From Endomychus coccineus (Eukaryota; Arthropoda; Insecta; Coleoptera; Endomychidae): 64,000 bases of DNA. Shown here one piece after another: positions 44,912-55,934 of this stretch; the stretch's first letter is position 1, and every line of letters begins with the position of its first letter. The notes below the pieces were generated by a model. The model was not told where the DNA came from. It searched no databases and saw nothing but the letters and a program-made list of their open reading frames with translations. A program made the translations under genes and the position numbers. Location: assembly GCA_958510875.1 (NCBI GenBank), contig OY294067.1, positions 58,974,039-59,038,038 of the forward strand, written 5' to 3'.

Positions 44912-46237
44912 CAGGGTGTTTCCGAAAGACCTACCGTAAATGCAGGGGACGGTAGATTTTACAAAAATAGTCAGATTTTTTCATAAACACTATGGTCCTA
45001 TCTTCTATCGTTTCGGAGATACAGGACGTTGAATTTAATTTTAACGAAATTTTGCTGTAGCTCCTGTGCAGTTACAGGTATTTCTTTGAAATATGATACC
45101 CGGGAGTTTTAGAGAATGCCAGATAAGATGGTTCAGTTAGTTTCAGATTATGCGGTAGAGGGCGCTGAGTGCGCGACTTTTTGCCGTTTCTTTTAGCCTT
45201 AATTTTTTTAAGAATAATTTTTTTGTTTTCTTTGCACATTCTTCTGGTTTACAATTTTATTTCAAACAAATAATGTACTCCTGTTGAGGTTTTCAAAATC
45301 TCACCGTTTCCGAGAAAAACGCGTTTAAATGATTCAGTAGTAATACATTTTTTAATGAGTTTTTGTTATGTTCATTTAAACGCGTTTCTCCGAAAATTCT
45401 TGCATTGAGGTATATCTTTGTTAACATCATCAGAAAGGCTAGATAATTTCAATCATTTTGATTCAAAATTCATTGGCATACCGACCTTGATAAACGTGGG
45501 GGAAGCTATTGAAAGTGTAATAATTTAAATCGATGTAGTTCCTAAACGACTCATTCGATTTTAGTAAACTTTAGTTTGTATATAAGAGAAGGTACCTACT
45601 TTCAATTGTCGTATCTATTGGTACACGATAGTTCCTAATTAAATTGCTAGAGGGCGTAATTTGTAATGGTAACGTTTTTATTGATTTTATCCCAAAAACT
45701 TAAATTATACGGTATAGCTATGACATGATAATCGGAAATTAGATTTAATTTGCGAAAAAAACTGAAAACCACAGATCGATGTCTTTTTATGTTTCAAAGT
45801 TCGAGAAAAACACGTTTAAGTAAACATACGCGATCTCGGTAGTAAGTAAATTTGTTAATGCGTTTTTCTCGAAAACGGTGAAATTTTGAGACCCTCAACA
45901 AGATTACATTATTTGTTTGGAATAAAATTCTAAACCAGAAAAATTTGCAAAGAAAACAAAAAATCATTCTAAAAATTTTAAGGTTAAAAAAACGCCGAAT
46001 AGTCACGCATCGAACGCCCTTTACCGCATAATTTGAAAATAACTAAACCATCTTATTCGGCGTCTTCTGAAACCTCCGAGTACCAGATTTCAACAAAATA
46101 TCTGTAAAAAAAATTTAATTCATCCCTGTATCTCCGAAACGAAAGAAGATAGGACCATAGTTTATATGAAAAATCTGAATATTTTTGTAAAATCTACCGT
46201 CCCCTGGATTTATTGGAGGTCTTTCTGAAACACCCTG
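44912..46237. mobile_element. TA-flanked foldback element, CAGGGTGTTTC ends
   Basis: Inverted arms of about 440-490 bp (44912 to about 45405 and about 45798 to 46237) and a spacer of about 390 bp. Ends CAGGGTGTTTCCGAAAGACC and the complement of a near copy, with TA at 44910-44911 and 46238-46239. Arms differ at many positions, including a GCGCGACTT/GTCACGCAT region, so it is older than the 8967 copy. No coding capacity seen. Confidence 0.85.
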
Positions 46238-46385
46238 TATAATCGACCAACAATGAGGTATTGGTCCTTGCACCATACTGTTGGTTAGCGTAGAATTTTA
46301 ATGAGTTTAATTACGAATAAAACCGCATTGCGATGTTAATGTAACTTTTCGTGCCAAACAAATGCAGTCATTCAGTTAAACTAAA

Positions 46386-48475
46386 GTGTACCAAATTTCC
46401 AAATTTGAACTGAAAATTTCTATTTGTTTAGATGTTCTATTATCATTAGTTGGCAAGGCAAAAAAACAATATTGTGACAAAATAGTCTCAAATACCTTAA
46501 ACAAGGGTAAGTCTATTTGGAATATAATCAATGAATTACAAGGTAAAACGGTCACAAATAACTTTCCAACATTGGAAGATAATGGATTATCTTCAAATGT
46601 GAAAGATACTTGTAATAAACTCAATGAGCATTTCATTAATATTGCCCCGAACTTAATGAAATTAAATAAAATTGAATCTGATCCTAAAAATATTAGTTTT
46701 GTGAACGATAATATTACCATCTGCGAATCTACAATATTTTTAAATAACATATCTGAAACTGATATTCTCAAAGTTATAAAGAAATTGAAAAATAGCACAT
46801 CTCATAGCCATGATAACATTTCGAACTTTCTGTTAAAAAAATCTATAAGCTATATACTGAAACCATTAAAGCATATATATAATCTGTCGTTCGAAAAAGG
46901 AGTTTTTCCTAACAAGTTTAAAGAAGCCATTGTGGTCCCTCTATTTAAGAAAGGTGATATAAATTCGATATATAATTATCGTCCAATTTCCATTCTTTCC
47001 AGTCTATCTAAGGTCTTAGAACATCTCATGAATGAGAAAGTAATTTGTTTTTTTAATCAAAAAAATCTTTTCTCTAAAAATCAACATGGTTTTCGAAAAG
47101 GATTATCCACAGACACTGCTTTAGCCACCTTTACTAATTTCATATTAGAAGCCCTGGATGAACGATTGATTGTAATTGGGCTTTTCGTTGACTTATCCAG
47201 GGCCTTCGATTGCGTAAATCATTCTATTCTCTTGGCTAACTTAGATAGATACGGTATAAGAGGGGTTGCGGGAAAATGGTTCCGCTCTTACTTAGAGGGT
47301 CGGAATCAGTAAGTTAGGCTTATTGATGAAGGAGGAAAAAAATGTCGGAGAAAGGGTTTCTAAATTTTGGTGTGCCCCAAGGTCCGATCCTGGGCCCAAC
47401 ACTTTTTCTTATTTTTTCCAAAGATCTCGAATCTTATATCACTTCTTCAATAGAAAACAGTCTATTTGTATCTTATGCTGATGACTAATGCAGCCATCAA
47501 AGGTGCAGACGTATCCGGCATATCGAATGACTTAACCTCCATATATGGCAAGCTAGAAGCGTGGATAACTCGAAACTGCCTGTCCATAAATAATAACAAA
47601 ACTGCATGAGTGGTATTTAGGACCTCGCAATCTAATGTTACATTTGATTCCTTCATAGATATGAGAAATGAAACTATAGATATATGTGAATCTACAAAAA
47701 TTCTTGGTGTTGAGTTTGACTCAAACATTAAATGGTACACTCAGATAAATTCCGTCTGTGCTAAACTCTCTAACATATGTTATGGGCTTTATTTAATATC
47801 AAGGCATTGTAGTCCACACATTGTTAAAACTATGTATTACGTAAAGTTTTACCCTATAATGAAGTATGGAATAATGTTCTGGGGTCGTGGATCTGAATCT
47901 GAGAGAGTATTTAAACTTCAAAAACGGGCAGTGAGAATAATAGCAGGTTTAAGAAGATATGATATTTGTAAGAACGTCTTCGCCAAACTAGAAATACTGA
48001 CTTTTTATGATGTATATATTTTTGTTATTTTATGTTATGTGTTTGATATTTAATATGTTCATTGCCGATAATGTGCCTCATACTTACCCCACTAAATCTC
48101 GAACAAACATTTTATTGCCAAAACACCATTCTACCTTATATGCAAAGGGATTTTATTATACTGGTTGCAAACTATATAACAGTCTCCCTAATTCTTTTAA
48201 AACGATCACTAACAAGAAACAATTCAGAGCTGAAGTTAAAAATATTCTTTTAAAATGTAATTGTTATTGTTTAAATGACTTTTTTATTTTTTGTAATAGT
48301 CTTAAATGATATTTTTCTTGTTTACACTTCTATTGTTTATACTATCATAGTTGATAATTCAAAGCATTTCATACTTCGATCTATATTTGACTTGAATATC
48401 TATGTACAATGTTATCATAGTATATATTGTAATTCAGCTGTTCTAATAAAGAATCGATCTACCTATTGTTAAGAA
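46386..48475 (+). pseudogene. non-LTR retrotransposon (CR1/jockey-like), 5'-truncated
   Basis: Frame 46386-47312 (308 codons) covers the linker and first half of the RT: VVPLFKKGD, YRPISILSS, HGFRKGLST and FVDLSRAFDCVNH, which carries the first catalytic aspartate. Stop TAA at 47310. The next frame holds FGVPQGPILGPTLFLIF and SYADD followed by a stop near 47487. Frames 47610-48053 and 48007-48309 give the thumb (FKLQKRAVRIIAG) and the C-terminal domain with YNSLPNSFK. The 3' end is near 48475. The catalytic motifs survive, but stops and frameshifts break it in at least four places. The ORF1 and endonuclease regions are missing. Confidence 0.88.
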
Positions 48476-48489
48476 GCTTTGAATGAAAA

Positions 48490-48514
48490 AACTGAAACAC
48501 CCTGTATAACAACT
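48490..48514. repeat. solo end of a CAGGGTGTTTC element
   Basis: CTGAAACACCCTGTATAAC matches the right end of the foldback element at 46220-46240. No partner end lies within a sensible distance. It directly follows the LINE 3' end, so the LINE sits between two such ends. Confidence 0.5.
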
Positions 48515-48702
48515 TGAAATTTTCCCATTCTAATAAAATTTTTCGAAAATATATCATCAAGTTTCTCCTATTTTTTTGCATATTTTTTGGAAAAATATGT
48601 TTCCAAGTAAACCAATATTAGTACCGAAAGTATAAGTCGACAGACACAGTTCTACGGGTATATTTCCAAAGCCGTAAATACTGTTATTATTCAATTACTT
48701 TT

Positions 48703-50060
48703 AGAGACACTTCGACGTATTGGATGGGAGCGTTATTGAGTCAGAGGTAAAATATCTGGGAATTACACTAGATAGAAGCTCCTCCAGAGTAAACATGAAG
48801 AAGAAATAACTACCAAAGCTACAAAATCTCTAATGGTGTGTAGAAACTTTGCGGGAAAAACTAAGGGATGTAACCCTAGAACCCTGCGGTGAATGTTCAC
48901 AGCAATAATGAGCCCAGTGGTCTGGGGTGGCAGAACTAGCTGGGCTAATTCAAGGATAAATCTATCGAAAATCCAAAGACTAGCCTGTGTATGCATAACA
49001 GGCGCTATGAGAACAACGGCTGCTTATCCTAAACCTCACAACCCTCCATACGGTAGTGGAGAATATGGCAACCTATAGAATGACTGGAGAGGAAACCACC
49101 AAACCTAAATATGAACCCCTCCCTGTACATCAGCAAACCTGGGATATGCCAGGAAGGATAAGATGGAAAAAAGGTGTAGCTTCATAAAAAAGTTTGAAAC
49201 GAAACTAACTCGCAGAAGTGAATGTGAAGAAGACACCATCTCAAGATTCAGTAAACTTACGCAAATCCTCGAGCATTTTCCAAGCGGAGATTCACGCTAT
49301 AGGAAACTTTGTCCAGTTCAATATACAAAAAGTTCTCCGTAGACAGGAAATAGTCATCATGTCGGATAGTCAAGCAGCTGAGCTCCCACGTATTCAGCTC
49401 CAAGATAGTCTGGAAATGCTTAGAACAATTATAGAAATTAGACAAGAACAACGCAGCTACCCTCCGATGGGTCCAGGGACACACTGGGGTGGAGGATAAC
49501 GAAAAAGCACAATAAAAGGGGCCCAAAAATCATCTGTGGGACCTGAACTCTCCTGCTATAAGTATATAAGAATAAGCGCCAGTACAATACTGGAAGATCT
49601 AAGAAAAGAAGTAGACTACAAAATATCCCACCACTAAATAGGTCTACAAGCACTGAGGCAAGCAAAGATGTTGCTGACAAACTACAACCAAAAGAGATCT
49701 AATGGCTGCATCAACCTAAGTAAAAATAAACTCAGAATACTAATGGGCATTCTAACAGGGCACTACCGGTTGGAAAAACACCTTAAAACACTCGAATTAG
49801 TATAAGAATAAGAGTGCAGTTTCTGCAAGGAGAAGGACGAAACTTCCATCCACATACTCGCAGAACCAAAGGGCACGATACCTTGGGGCATACCAAATAG
49901 AAGTGGGAGACTTAACGCGAAGCCTTCCGACATATTGAACTTTCTTAAAACCACAGGATTGGAGGAACTCCTATAGCCGCTGAGGGCGCATCAGCAGAAA
50001 GGGGACACTAATGTTATCTTCGGGTCGCAGTAAGTGAACATCCCCAACACCATACAATAA
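48703..50060 (+). pseudogene. non-LTR retrotransposon (I/LOA/R1-like) with RNase H part
   Basis: Remnant of the RT thumb through the C-terminal region. Order: VKYLGITLDR, a motif around PVVWGG then SKIQRLACVCITGAMRTT, later an RNase H-like piece (FQAEIHAIGNF, then IVIMSDSQAA) and its GHTGVED-like end. Near 49690-49960 comes a C-terminal segment (ILTGHYRLEKHLKTL, then CSFC and IHILAE) that looks like a degenerate CCHC domain. Many stops and frameshifts. The RNase H and this C-terminal zinc motif suggest the I/R1/LOA group, distinct from the element upstream. It is followed by an AATAA-rich tail near 50060. Confidence 0.75.
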
Positions 50061-50303
50061 AATAGACGTATTTCAATGACAATATTAAATCCTTGGGATT
50101 AATGATGATCAATGAGCTACGTGTCTTGTCGTCAAATCAACATTTCAAGTTATTCTACTCTGTTTTCTGCTAGATCGAAGATTTGGCTTATGATGGAGTG
50201 TAACATGTTGAATATGCAAATTACACCACATTAAATTGAAACGACTGATGAGTTGTATTACCTATAGTTAGTAGAACTCAAGAGTGCTGATTAGATAACT
50301 TAC

Positions 50304-50400
50304 TCTTATAAAAAAATAGACCATAAAAAATATATTGAAGGCAAGGTCGATTTGTTGCGTGATATTGTTGCTCCATTCTTGACAGCGTTCAACACCATCA
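50304..50400 (-). CDS. slo: slowpoke BK channel exon: S1-S2 loop and S2
   Basis: A 97-bp exon: one base plus 32 codons. The acceptor is TTTCTTCTCTTCCAG ending at 50401 and the donor GTAAGT begins at 50303. With the AA of the previous exon it gives an asparagine, then DGVERCQEWSNNITQQ, the extracellular S1-S2 loop, and IDLAFNIFFMVYFFIR, the S2 helix. NNIT could be an N-glycosylation site. The match to the Slo1 family is unambiguous. Confidence 0.96.
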
Positions 50401-51094
50401 CTGGAAGAGAAGAAACTTTTTAAATATTTCTGAAGAACTTTCGGAGCATATAAGAAAAACATACATACTAATTAAAAGATCCCAAGGAAATGAATTTGCC
50501 TTGTACTAAATAGCAGTATATTCTCATATAACTTTATCACTATTGCTTCTGGAATTTTAACCCTTCATCGGAATAATGAACTATCCTGGGAGCAATGTGA
50601 ATAAATCGATATGCAAATAAATACGCCTTACTGTTATTCAACGTGAAACAACCCTGACGTTTATCCGAAACTATGTATCATTAAGTATATATTCTAGATA
50701 CCATAATATCTTAAGTATATATGGTTATAAAGAATGTGATTATACAACAAAATGCAATTAAAAAAATATATCAAATTGGATGGAATTAGCAATTACGTAA
50801 TGATAATCCATTAAAAACTTAAATTAAATAACTATTAAAAGTTCCACTATTTTAATAAATAAATGTACCTAGCTATTACTAAAACTCAATCTTCAAAAGA
50901 TTAATTTATTAACTCAATAACCGAATGAAACAAAAATCAATTACTAGCAATCAATTTTTTACGTGCATATAAAAGAAATTCAGTTATTGCTATCAACAGA
51001 AACAAATACATTGATAAAACTGTTGATTTTTTAATTACCGGTTATTACGAACGTAACGTAAAACGCATGATAATTTAGGTAGGTTTATCAGAAA
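50401..51094. other. slo intron sequence
   Basis: AT-rich; no gene or element recognised. Confidence 0.45.
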
Positions 51095-51225
51095 TAAAAA
51101 AGATTTTTTTATATTTTGACTACACCAGAGGGAAACCTATAATGTTCTGAGAACATCGTGTGAGCCAGTAGTGGAACGTAGGGAGAGGAGATAAACATCC
51201 GTATTTTTCTTGGAGAAACTTGATA
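51095..51225 (-). pseudogene. LINE 3'-end fragment
   Basis: Minus strand encodes KKNTDVYLLSLRS and ends at the stop 51137-51139, followed by GGTTTCCCTCTGGTGTAGTC and an A-rich tail. This matches the end of the LINE at 16735-16835 (KKNTDAYLLSLHS). The copy is severely 5'-truncated. Confidence 0.7.
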
Positions 51226-52444
51226 AGGCGATTTTAAGAATTGCGACAAGTTCTTTGCAAAGTCTTGAAATCTTGCCGCAAATTAATTCCCAATATCTGA
51301 CAAGAAACTTAAAATAGTCTATTTCAGAATTATTTTCTTTAATATTCAAGAATTGTTGGGAAATGAATAAATTCTCGATTTGCAATATCTTTTTGAAACA
51401 TATTCAGCTTGAGGCGGAAAGTAGACACACTTGCATCAGATCACATATTAATTTCCCATTTCCATTCGATGTTGAGCGATGTTTATGACAAATGAAGTTA
51501 ATTCAACTATCTGTTTAACTAGTTCCACATGTTCATTAACCAAAAATAGTCTTTATCCGATAAAAAGCGGTCAAATTTTGCTTTTCAATTGTTGATTTAT
51601 TGTTTATAAACAATATAAACAATTTGCGCAACTTTATTTGTGAACAACTTTTTTTCTGATGACATTCTGAAGAGTGCACTTTGTTCCATCAAAATCGGTC
51701 CATTTCCCAAGGATTCACGGGTTTGGCCTATTTTTATACCCATTTGACTGCACTAAGTGTGAACGATGTGTGGGGGTGCCTTAAAGACTTGGCGTGCTAC
51801 TGGTAATCAGGATACAGTTTGCTTACCCACTTTACTTTAAATCAGTATCTGTTAGAACCTCACTTTTGAAACAAAGTTTATCGAGAAACGCCGTAAATAT
51901 ATTCCCAATTATTACATTATGTTCAGAAAAGTTTTTTTATTTGATCTGAATGAAACGAATGGCTCTCCCTCTTCCTTCATATATTGCCGGATTACGAAGC
52001 CGAACTCTCTCATTGAGTTATTAATGCTGCTATCGATTTACAGATCAAAGCTTGCTGGGTACAACATCACGGTTTCAGCCTACATTCGTATGTTGAATCT
52101 AAAATCGTTCTCTCTCGTTTTAAATGAACGATTGAAATATTTCCATCAGTAGCGCAATATTTTATTCGCATCAGACAGGACGCATAACCTTACTCGTCTG
52201 TTTTCGACGAACCATCACTCGTACCAGTGAATTCTTTAACAATTACAAATTAGAATACGTTGATTTCGACCATGCAGCGTTTGAACTTGTGTTTCCAGCA
52301 CTAATTTACTGTACAAGAGTACAGTAAATACTCTGTATTGGTTCTCATAAAAGCACCTTGAGAAAACCCTCTCCCTATAGTGAATTTAGTAAAGACATAT
52401 TCCTCTCATTTCCTTGGGATTGATGTTTACGGACACTAACTCAC
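51226..52444. other. slo intron sequence, no other feature
   Basis: Nothing recognisable; a 77-codon plus frame at 51919-52152 has no motif. Confidence 0.4.
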
Positions 52445-52506
52445 TTGGATGCATCTATGAAGTATATTACAAGTGACGCGATGCTTAGAATGAATACTAA
52501 AACCAC
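52445..52506 (-). CDS. slo: slowpoke BK channel exon: S1
   Basis: A 62-bp exon: 20 codons plus two bases. The acceptor is TTTGTTGCAG ending at 52507; the donor is GTGAG, beginning at 52444. It encodes VVLVFILSIASLVIYFIDAS, the S1 helix of Slo1. The remaining AA joins the T of the next exon. It is too short to stand out as an open frame. Preceding exons for S0 and the cytoplasmic S0-S1 loop were searched for by eye between 52.5 and 64 kb and not found. Confidence 0.93.
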
Positions 52507-53160
52507 CTGCAACAAAGAAAAAACACATTTAGAAAAGCAGATCTTAAATTGAAATATCAGAACAATATTTAAGTATGCTATATCAATAATCCTGATCTCA
52601 TATTGTACATTGTCGACTGTCCATTTCAGATTATATACAGTATACTATTAAGACATAGCCTTTTGTGTTTCTTCCGATTTGCAAAAGGTAATCACCGGTT
52701 AATTGTTAATTAAATACTTTTTAATTGAAATGAGACTAACCTTGATATTATGACTATAATCGAACTTATTATTGGACACCTCGGGTGGCGCAGGTGCTTA
52801 CGATACTGGAAGCGACACCGTGAATTTAACAAGACTTATTATGTCTGAAACTTGATTACTTAAAACTAATTGTATTACACAAGGCGTCCTTATCGCACCA
52901 ATTTCGATTAAAATGCCCAAGTCGCCGAAACGAACAGGAACACGAATAAACGAAATTGTAAACCTCAATGCTATAGTACAATTATCAAAAATCCACTGCT
53001 AAGCAGAATTTTTATTAAATGGGTGCTCATGTCAACACAGTAAGTGATCGACTAGAGACGAGAGGACGAGACAAATGAATTTCAGTATTTACTTTCAAAC
53101 CAGATGTTAGATTTACGAGCTAATATAAAAAGGTTTGTCAGCTATGGAGTTATACTAGAC
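52507..53160. other. slo intron or upstream sequence
   Basis: No exon or element identified. A CpG-containing stretch at 52900-52950 is unrecognised. Confidence 0.4.
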
Positions 53161-53218
53161 ATTCTACCTAATACACTTTTAACATTATAAAGAGGCATGT
53201 AGGGATTTGCAAGAAATT

Positions 53219-53701
53219 TTATTTAATCAAGTTTGTATAGATATGACTCAGATTTTGAGTATCTGTCCTATGATTTACAGATTTGGAGTCACGTTTTATG
53301 TGAATCATCTCCAAAATAGATCTTTTATAATAATTGGTTTCCTTAGTTAGAATATTAACATTATTGTAATCAAATTGATGGTTATAACCAAAGCAGTGTT
53401 TAGCAAGGGCGGTGGAATTTTCTTAGTTTTTGTTTCTTGTGCTATACTTATGGCCGCCATACATTCTTTTTTGTAAATATTGTTCAGAGATTCCAGTATA
53501 AGTCCCATCGCAATCTAAACAATTTAATTTGTATACTGTGTGGGTTTGTTTATCTTTAGGTATTAAAGGTTTTAGATTTGAGAAATATTTTCCAACACAG
53601 TTAGTAGGTTTATGCGCGACCTTTATATCATACTTTTTCAAACATTTCTTAATTTTCTCTGAGGTCTCCGGAATGTAAGGTAATGTCGGCGACGTGGGCA
53701 T
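53219..53701 (-). pseudogene. Penelope-like element: RT end and GIY-YIG endonuclease
   Basis: The minus frame from 53701 reads KKCLKKYDIKVAHKP then NCVGKYFSNLK, and the GIY-YIG start VYKLNCLDCDGTYTGIS with two cysteines typical of PLE nucleases, then YLQKRMYGGHKYS. TAA at 53423-53425 interrupts. The same frame then continues with ENSTALAKHCFGYNHQF and ILTKETNYYKRSILEMIHI to TAA 53219-53221. Apart from this premature stop the C-terminal 160 codons are intact, which suggests a fairly young copy. The RT core is missing. Confidence 0.85.
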
Positions 53702-53762
53702 TTTAATTGAAATTGGTGGGATAAGGACGCTTTGTGTAATTAGTTTTAAGTAATCAAGTTTT

Positions 53763-53803
53763 AGACATAATAAGTCTTCTGATGATGGTCGTGAGACCGA
53801 AAC
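53763..53803 (+). ncRNA. hammerhead ribozyme core, canonical
   Basis: AGAC-ATAATAA-GTCT (possible stem I, 53763-53776), then CTGATGA (53779-53785), spacer T, a perfect four-pair hairpin GGTC-GTGA-GACC and GAAAC. CUGAUGA plus stem II plus GAAAC is the type I hammerhead core; such ribozymes are established in the terminal repeats of Penelope-like elements. The 5' strand of stem III and the cleavage triplet are not convincing. The motif is on the strand opposite the adjacent PLE coding piece, which fits an inverted pseudo-LTR. Confidence 0.55.
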
Positions 53804-54078
53804 GTACGGAAAGACAAGAAAATATAAAGCATAAGTGTTAATGTGAACTATTTCCCGAGAAATAAAATAACTATATTAAAAGTTCGATTTACACTAGTTT
53901 AATAAATAAACGTAACTATATTTCCGCCAGCACCGTAGCTTCTTCAATCCAATATAACAAAATGCTGACAGTACTTTGTAATATTTGTTTAAAGAAGATA
54001 CAGTGTTAGCGAAACGATATTTACATTCATTCTATAACTAGTGGAAATCAAACTTTAATAGTCATTTTATTTAATATA

Positions 54079-55138
54079 CAGGGTGTCCTCGAACTGCGTG
54101 GCTAAAATGAAACCGAAGATTCTTTGATTCGAAAAAAAATTGATGAGCCTTTTTACTTTTGCCTCAAGTGTCTTGTTTAGCCGGTAGAGGGCTTCAAAGT
54201 TGCAAAAACAATTTTGTTTTTTCGGTATAACTTGAGAACGTGATCGAGGACTCTTACAATATTTGGCAGGTGAGTTACTGTCAATAATAGCCGTTTTTAA
54301 GAGTTGAGCACAGAGCCTTAGAGACCATAGAAATTGCTCAAACTTGAGGATGTAACGGGAAAAGTGTCCAGAACTTTTTTGTGATCAATGTAATTCACTC
54401 GATATTTTTATATAGATAGCTTATCTAATTTGAAAACTTTTCTTACTCTGAGAAAATTTTGATAAAATTAACGGATTAGCTTGAAAAAATTAATTTTCGA
54501 GTCTCTGCAATTTTGGCTCACTAATTTTACTTGATTAAAATACATTTCAGTGTTAGTGAAATTTTGAGACATAATTTTATAAAATTTTTACGGAAAGCAA
54601 AGTAAAAACTGACAGTTTTGAGAATAAATTCTTCAAATGCCAAAATGACATTAGAAAAGCAAAGGCAACTAATGTATTTTAATCAAGTAAAATTAGTGAG
54701 CCAAAATTGCAGAGACTCGAAAATTAATTTTTTCAAGCTAATCCGTTGATTTTATCAAAATTTTCTAAGAGTAAGAAAAGTTTTCAAATTAGATGAGCTA
54801 TCTATATAAAAATATCGAGTGAATTACTTCGACCACAAAAAAGTTCTGGACACTTTTCCCGTTACATCCTCAAGTTTGAGCCATTTCTATGGTCTCTAAG
54901 GCTCTGTGCTCCACTCTCAAAAATGGCCATTATTGACAGTAACTCACCTGCTAAATATTGTAAAAGTTCTTCATCACGTTCTCAAGTTATACCGAAAAAA
55001 CAAAATTATTTTTGCAATTTTGAAGCCCTCTAGCGGGTAAACAAGACACTTGAGGCAAAAGTAAAAAGGCTCATCAACTTTTTTTCGAATCAAAGAATCT
55101 TCGGCTTCATTTTGGCCACGCAGTTCGAGGACACTCTG
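54079..55138. mobile_element. TA-flanked foldback element, CAGGGTGTCC ends
   Basis: Arms of about 470 bp (54079 to about 54548 and about 54671 to 55138), spacer about 120 bp. Ends CAGGGTGTCCTCGAACTGCG and the complement of CAGAGTGTCCTCGAACTGCG, with TA at 54077-54078 and 55139-55140. The arms are highly similar, for example GTTCTGGACACTTTTCCCG in both. No coding capacity; the minus frame at 54974-55174 is a palindrome by-product. Confidence 0.87.
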
Positions 55139-55495
55139 TATATAAATATTCCAATTGAACATAAGGCAACACATGACAGATTTGCCGATACAATACTATT
55201 GGGTGTTGTCTTCAATTGAATTGACAATGCATATACTATCGTAGTGGATCTAAATTTTAATAGAATTATGCTTCAGAAATGCAGAAACACTTCTTCTCAG
55301 CACTGTCAGTACACCTAAATGTACGTTGTGTGCTTTGTAATCTGTGGAAATGCAGATGCCACTACCACTATCATCGTTCAACAAACGAAATCCTGATCAA
55401 TAAATTACTTTGAAGGAGCTTTAAAACTTAGGGACTGATCTCTCAGCGGTCTATAAAATCGGAGGTAAACGAAGCACAATGTTCATTATCATGGT

Positions 55496-55645
55496 GAAAT
55501 GATATGTCGATGATATTTTGGCAATTATAAGTAAAGAAGTAAAGATTTTGATCTACATGGTTTTTTGAACTCGCTTAATAACAATTTGATTTCATTTAAA
55601 TTCACTGTACAGTTAGAAAGCAAAATAAACTTTTCTACCAACATA
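55496..55645 (+). pseudogene. Penelope-like RT catalytic-core fragment
   Basis: The frame at 55503 reads YVDDILAIISKE, with the YVDD catalytic box; after a frameshift comes NSLNNNLISFKFTVQLESK. In PLE reverse transcriptases YVDD is followed by an L-N-S-x-x-x-x-I-x-F-T-x-E-x-E pattern. Only about 45 residues remain. Different orientation from the PLE at 53.2 kb. Confidence 0.6.
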
Positions 55646-55658
55646 TTTCCCGAGAATT

Positions 55659-55931
55659 TTATATATAGTACTTTTTAATTATTTCTTCGTACTCTGTGCG
55701 GTCTATAATAACACTTTTTCCTTCAATATTTCTCTCGATTAACCCAAACACTCTATCTGGAAATATAAAGGAGTGCCCAACTACTGGAAAAACTATTTCG
55801 AAAGTAGTTATGGGTGTTGAGACCTTATAACCTAACCAGAATGCTAACCTTCCAATTACTGTGGTATTTTTATTTGCCCTCCACACCCATCCGCAAAGAG
55901 CAAAATTTATTTGTGCCTTCCTTGAAATCAT
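55659..55931 (-). pseudogene. DUF7869-like transposon-associated protein fragment
   Basis: A 90-codon frame containing NKNTTVIGRLAFWL, FEIVFPVVGHSFIFPDRVFG and IERNIEGKSVII. Proteins with G-H-S-F-x-P-x-D-R-x-F-G followed by IE...K are common in beetles and aphids and are annotated as DUF7869; they appear linked to transposons. The fragment starts mid-domain and ends after IIKKY. Family naming is from memory and moderate in confidence. Confidence 0.5.
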
Positions 55932-55934
55932 GCT

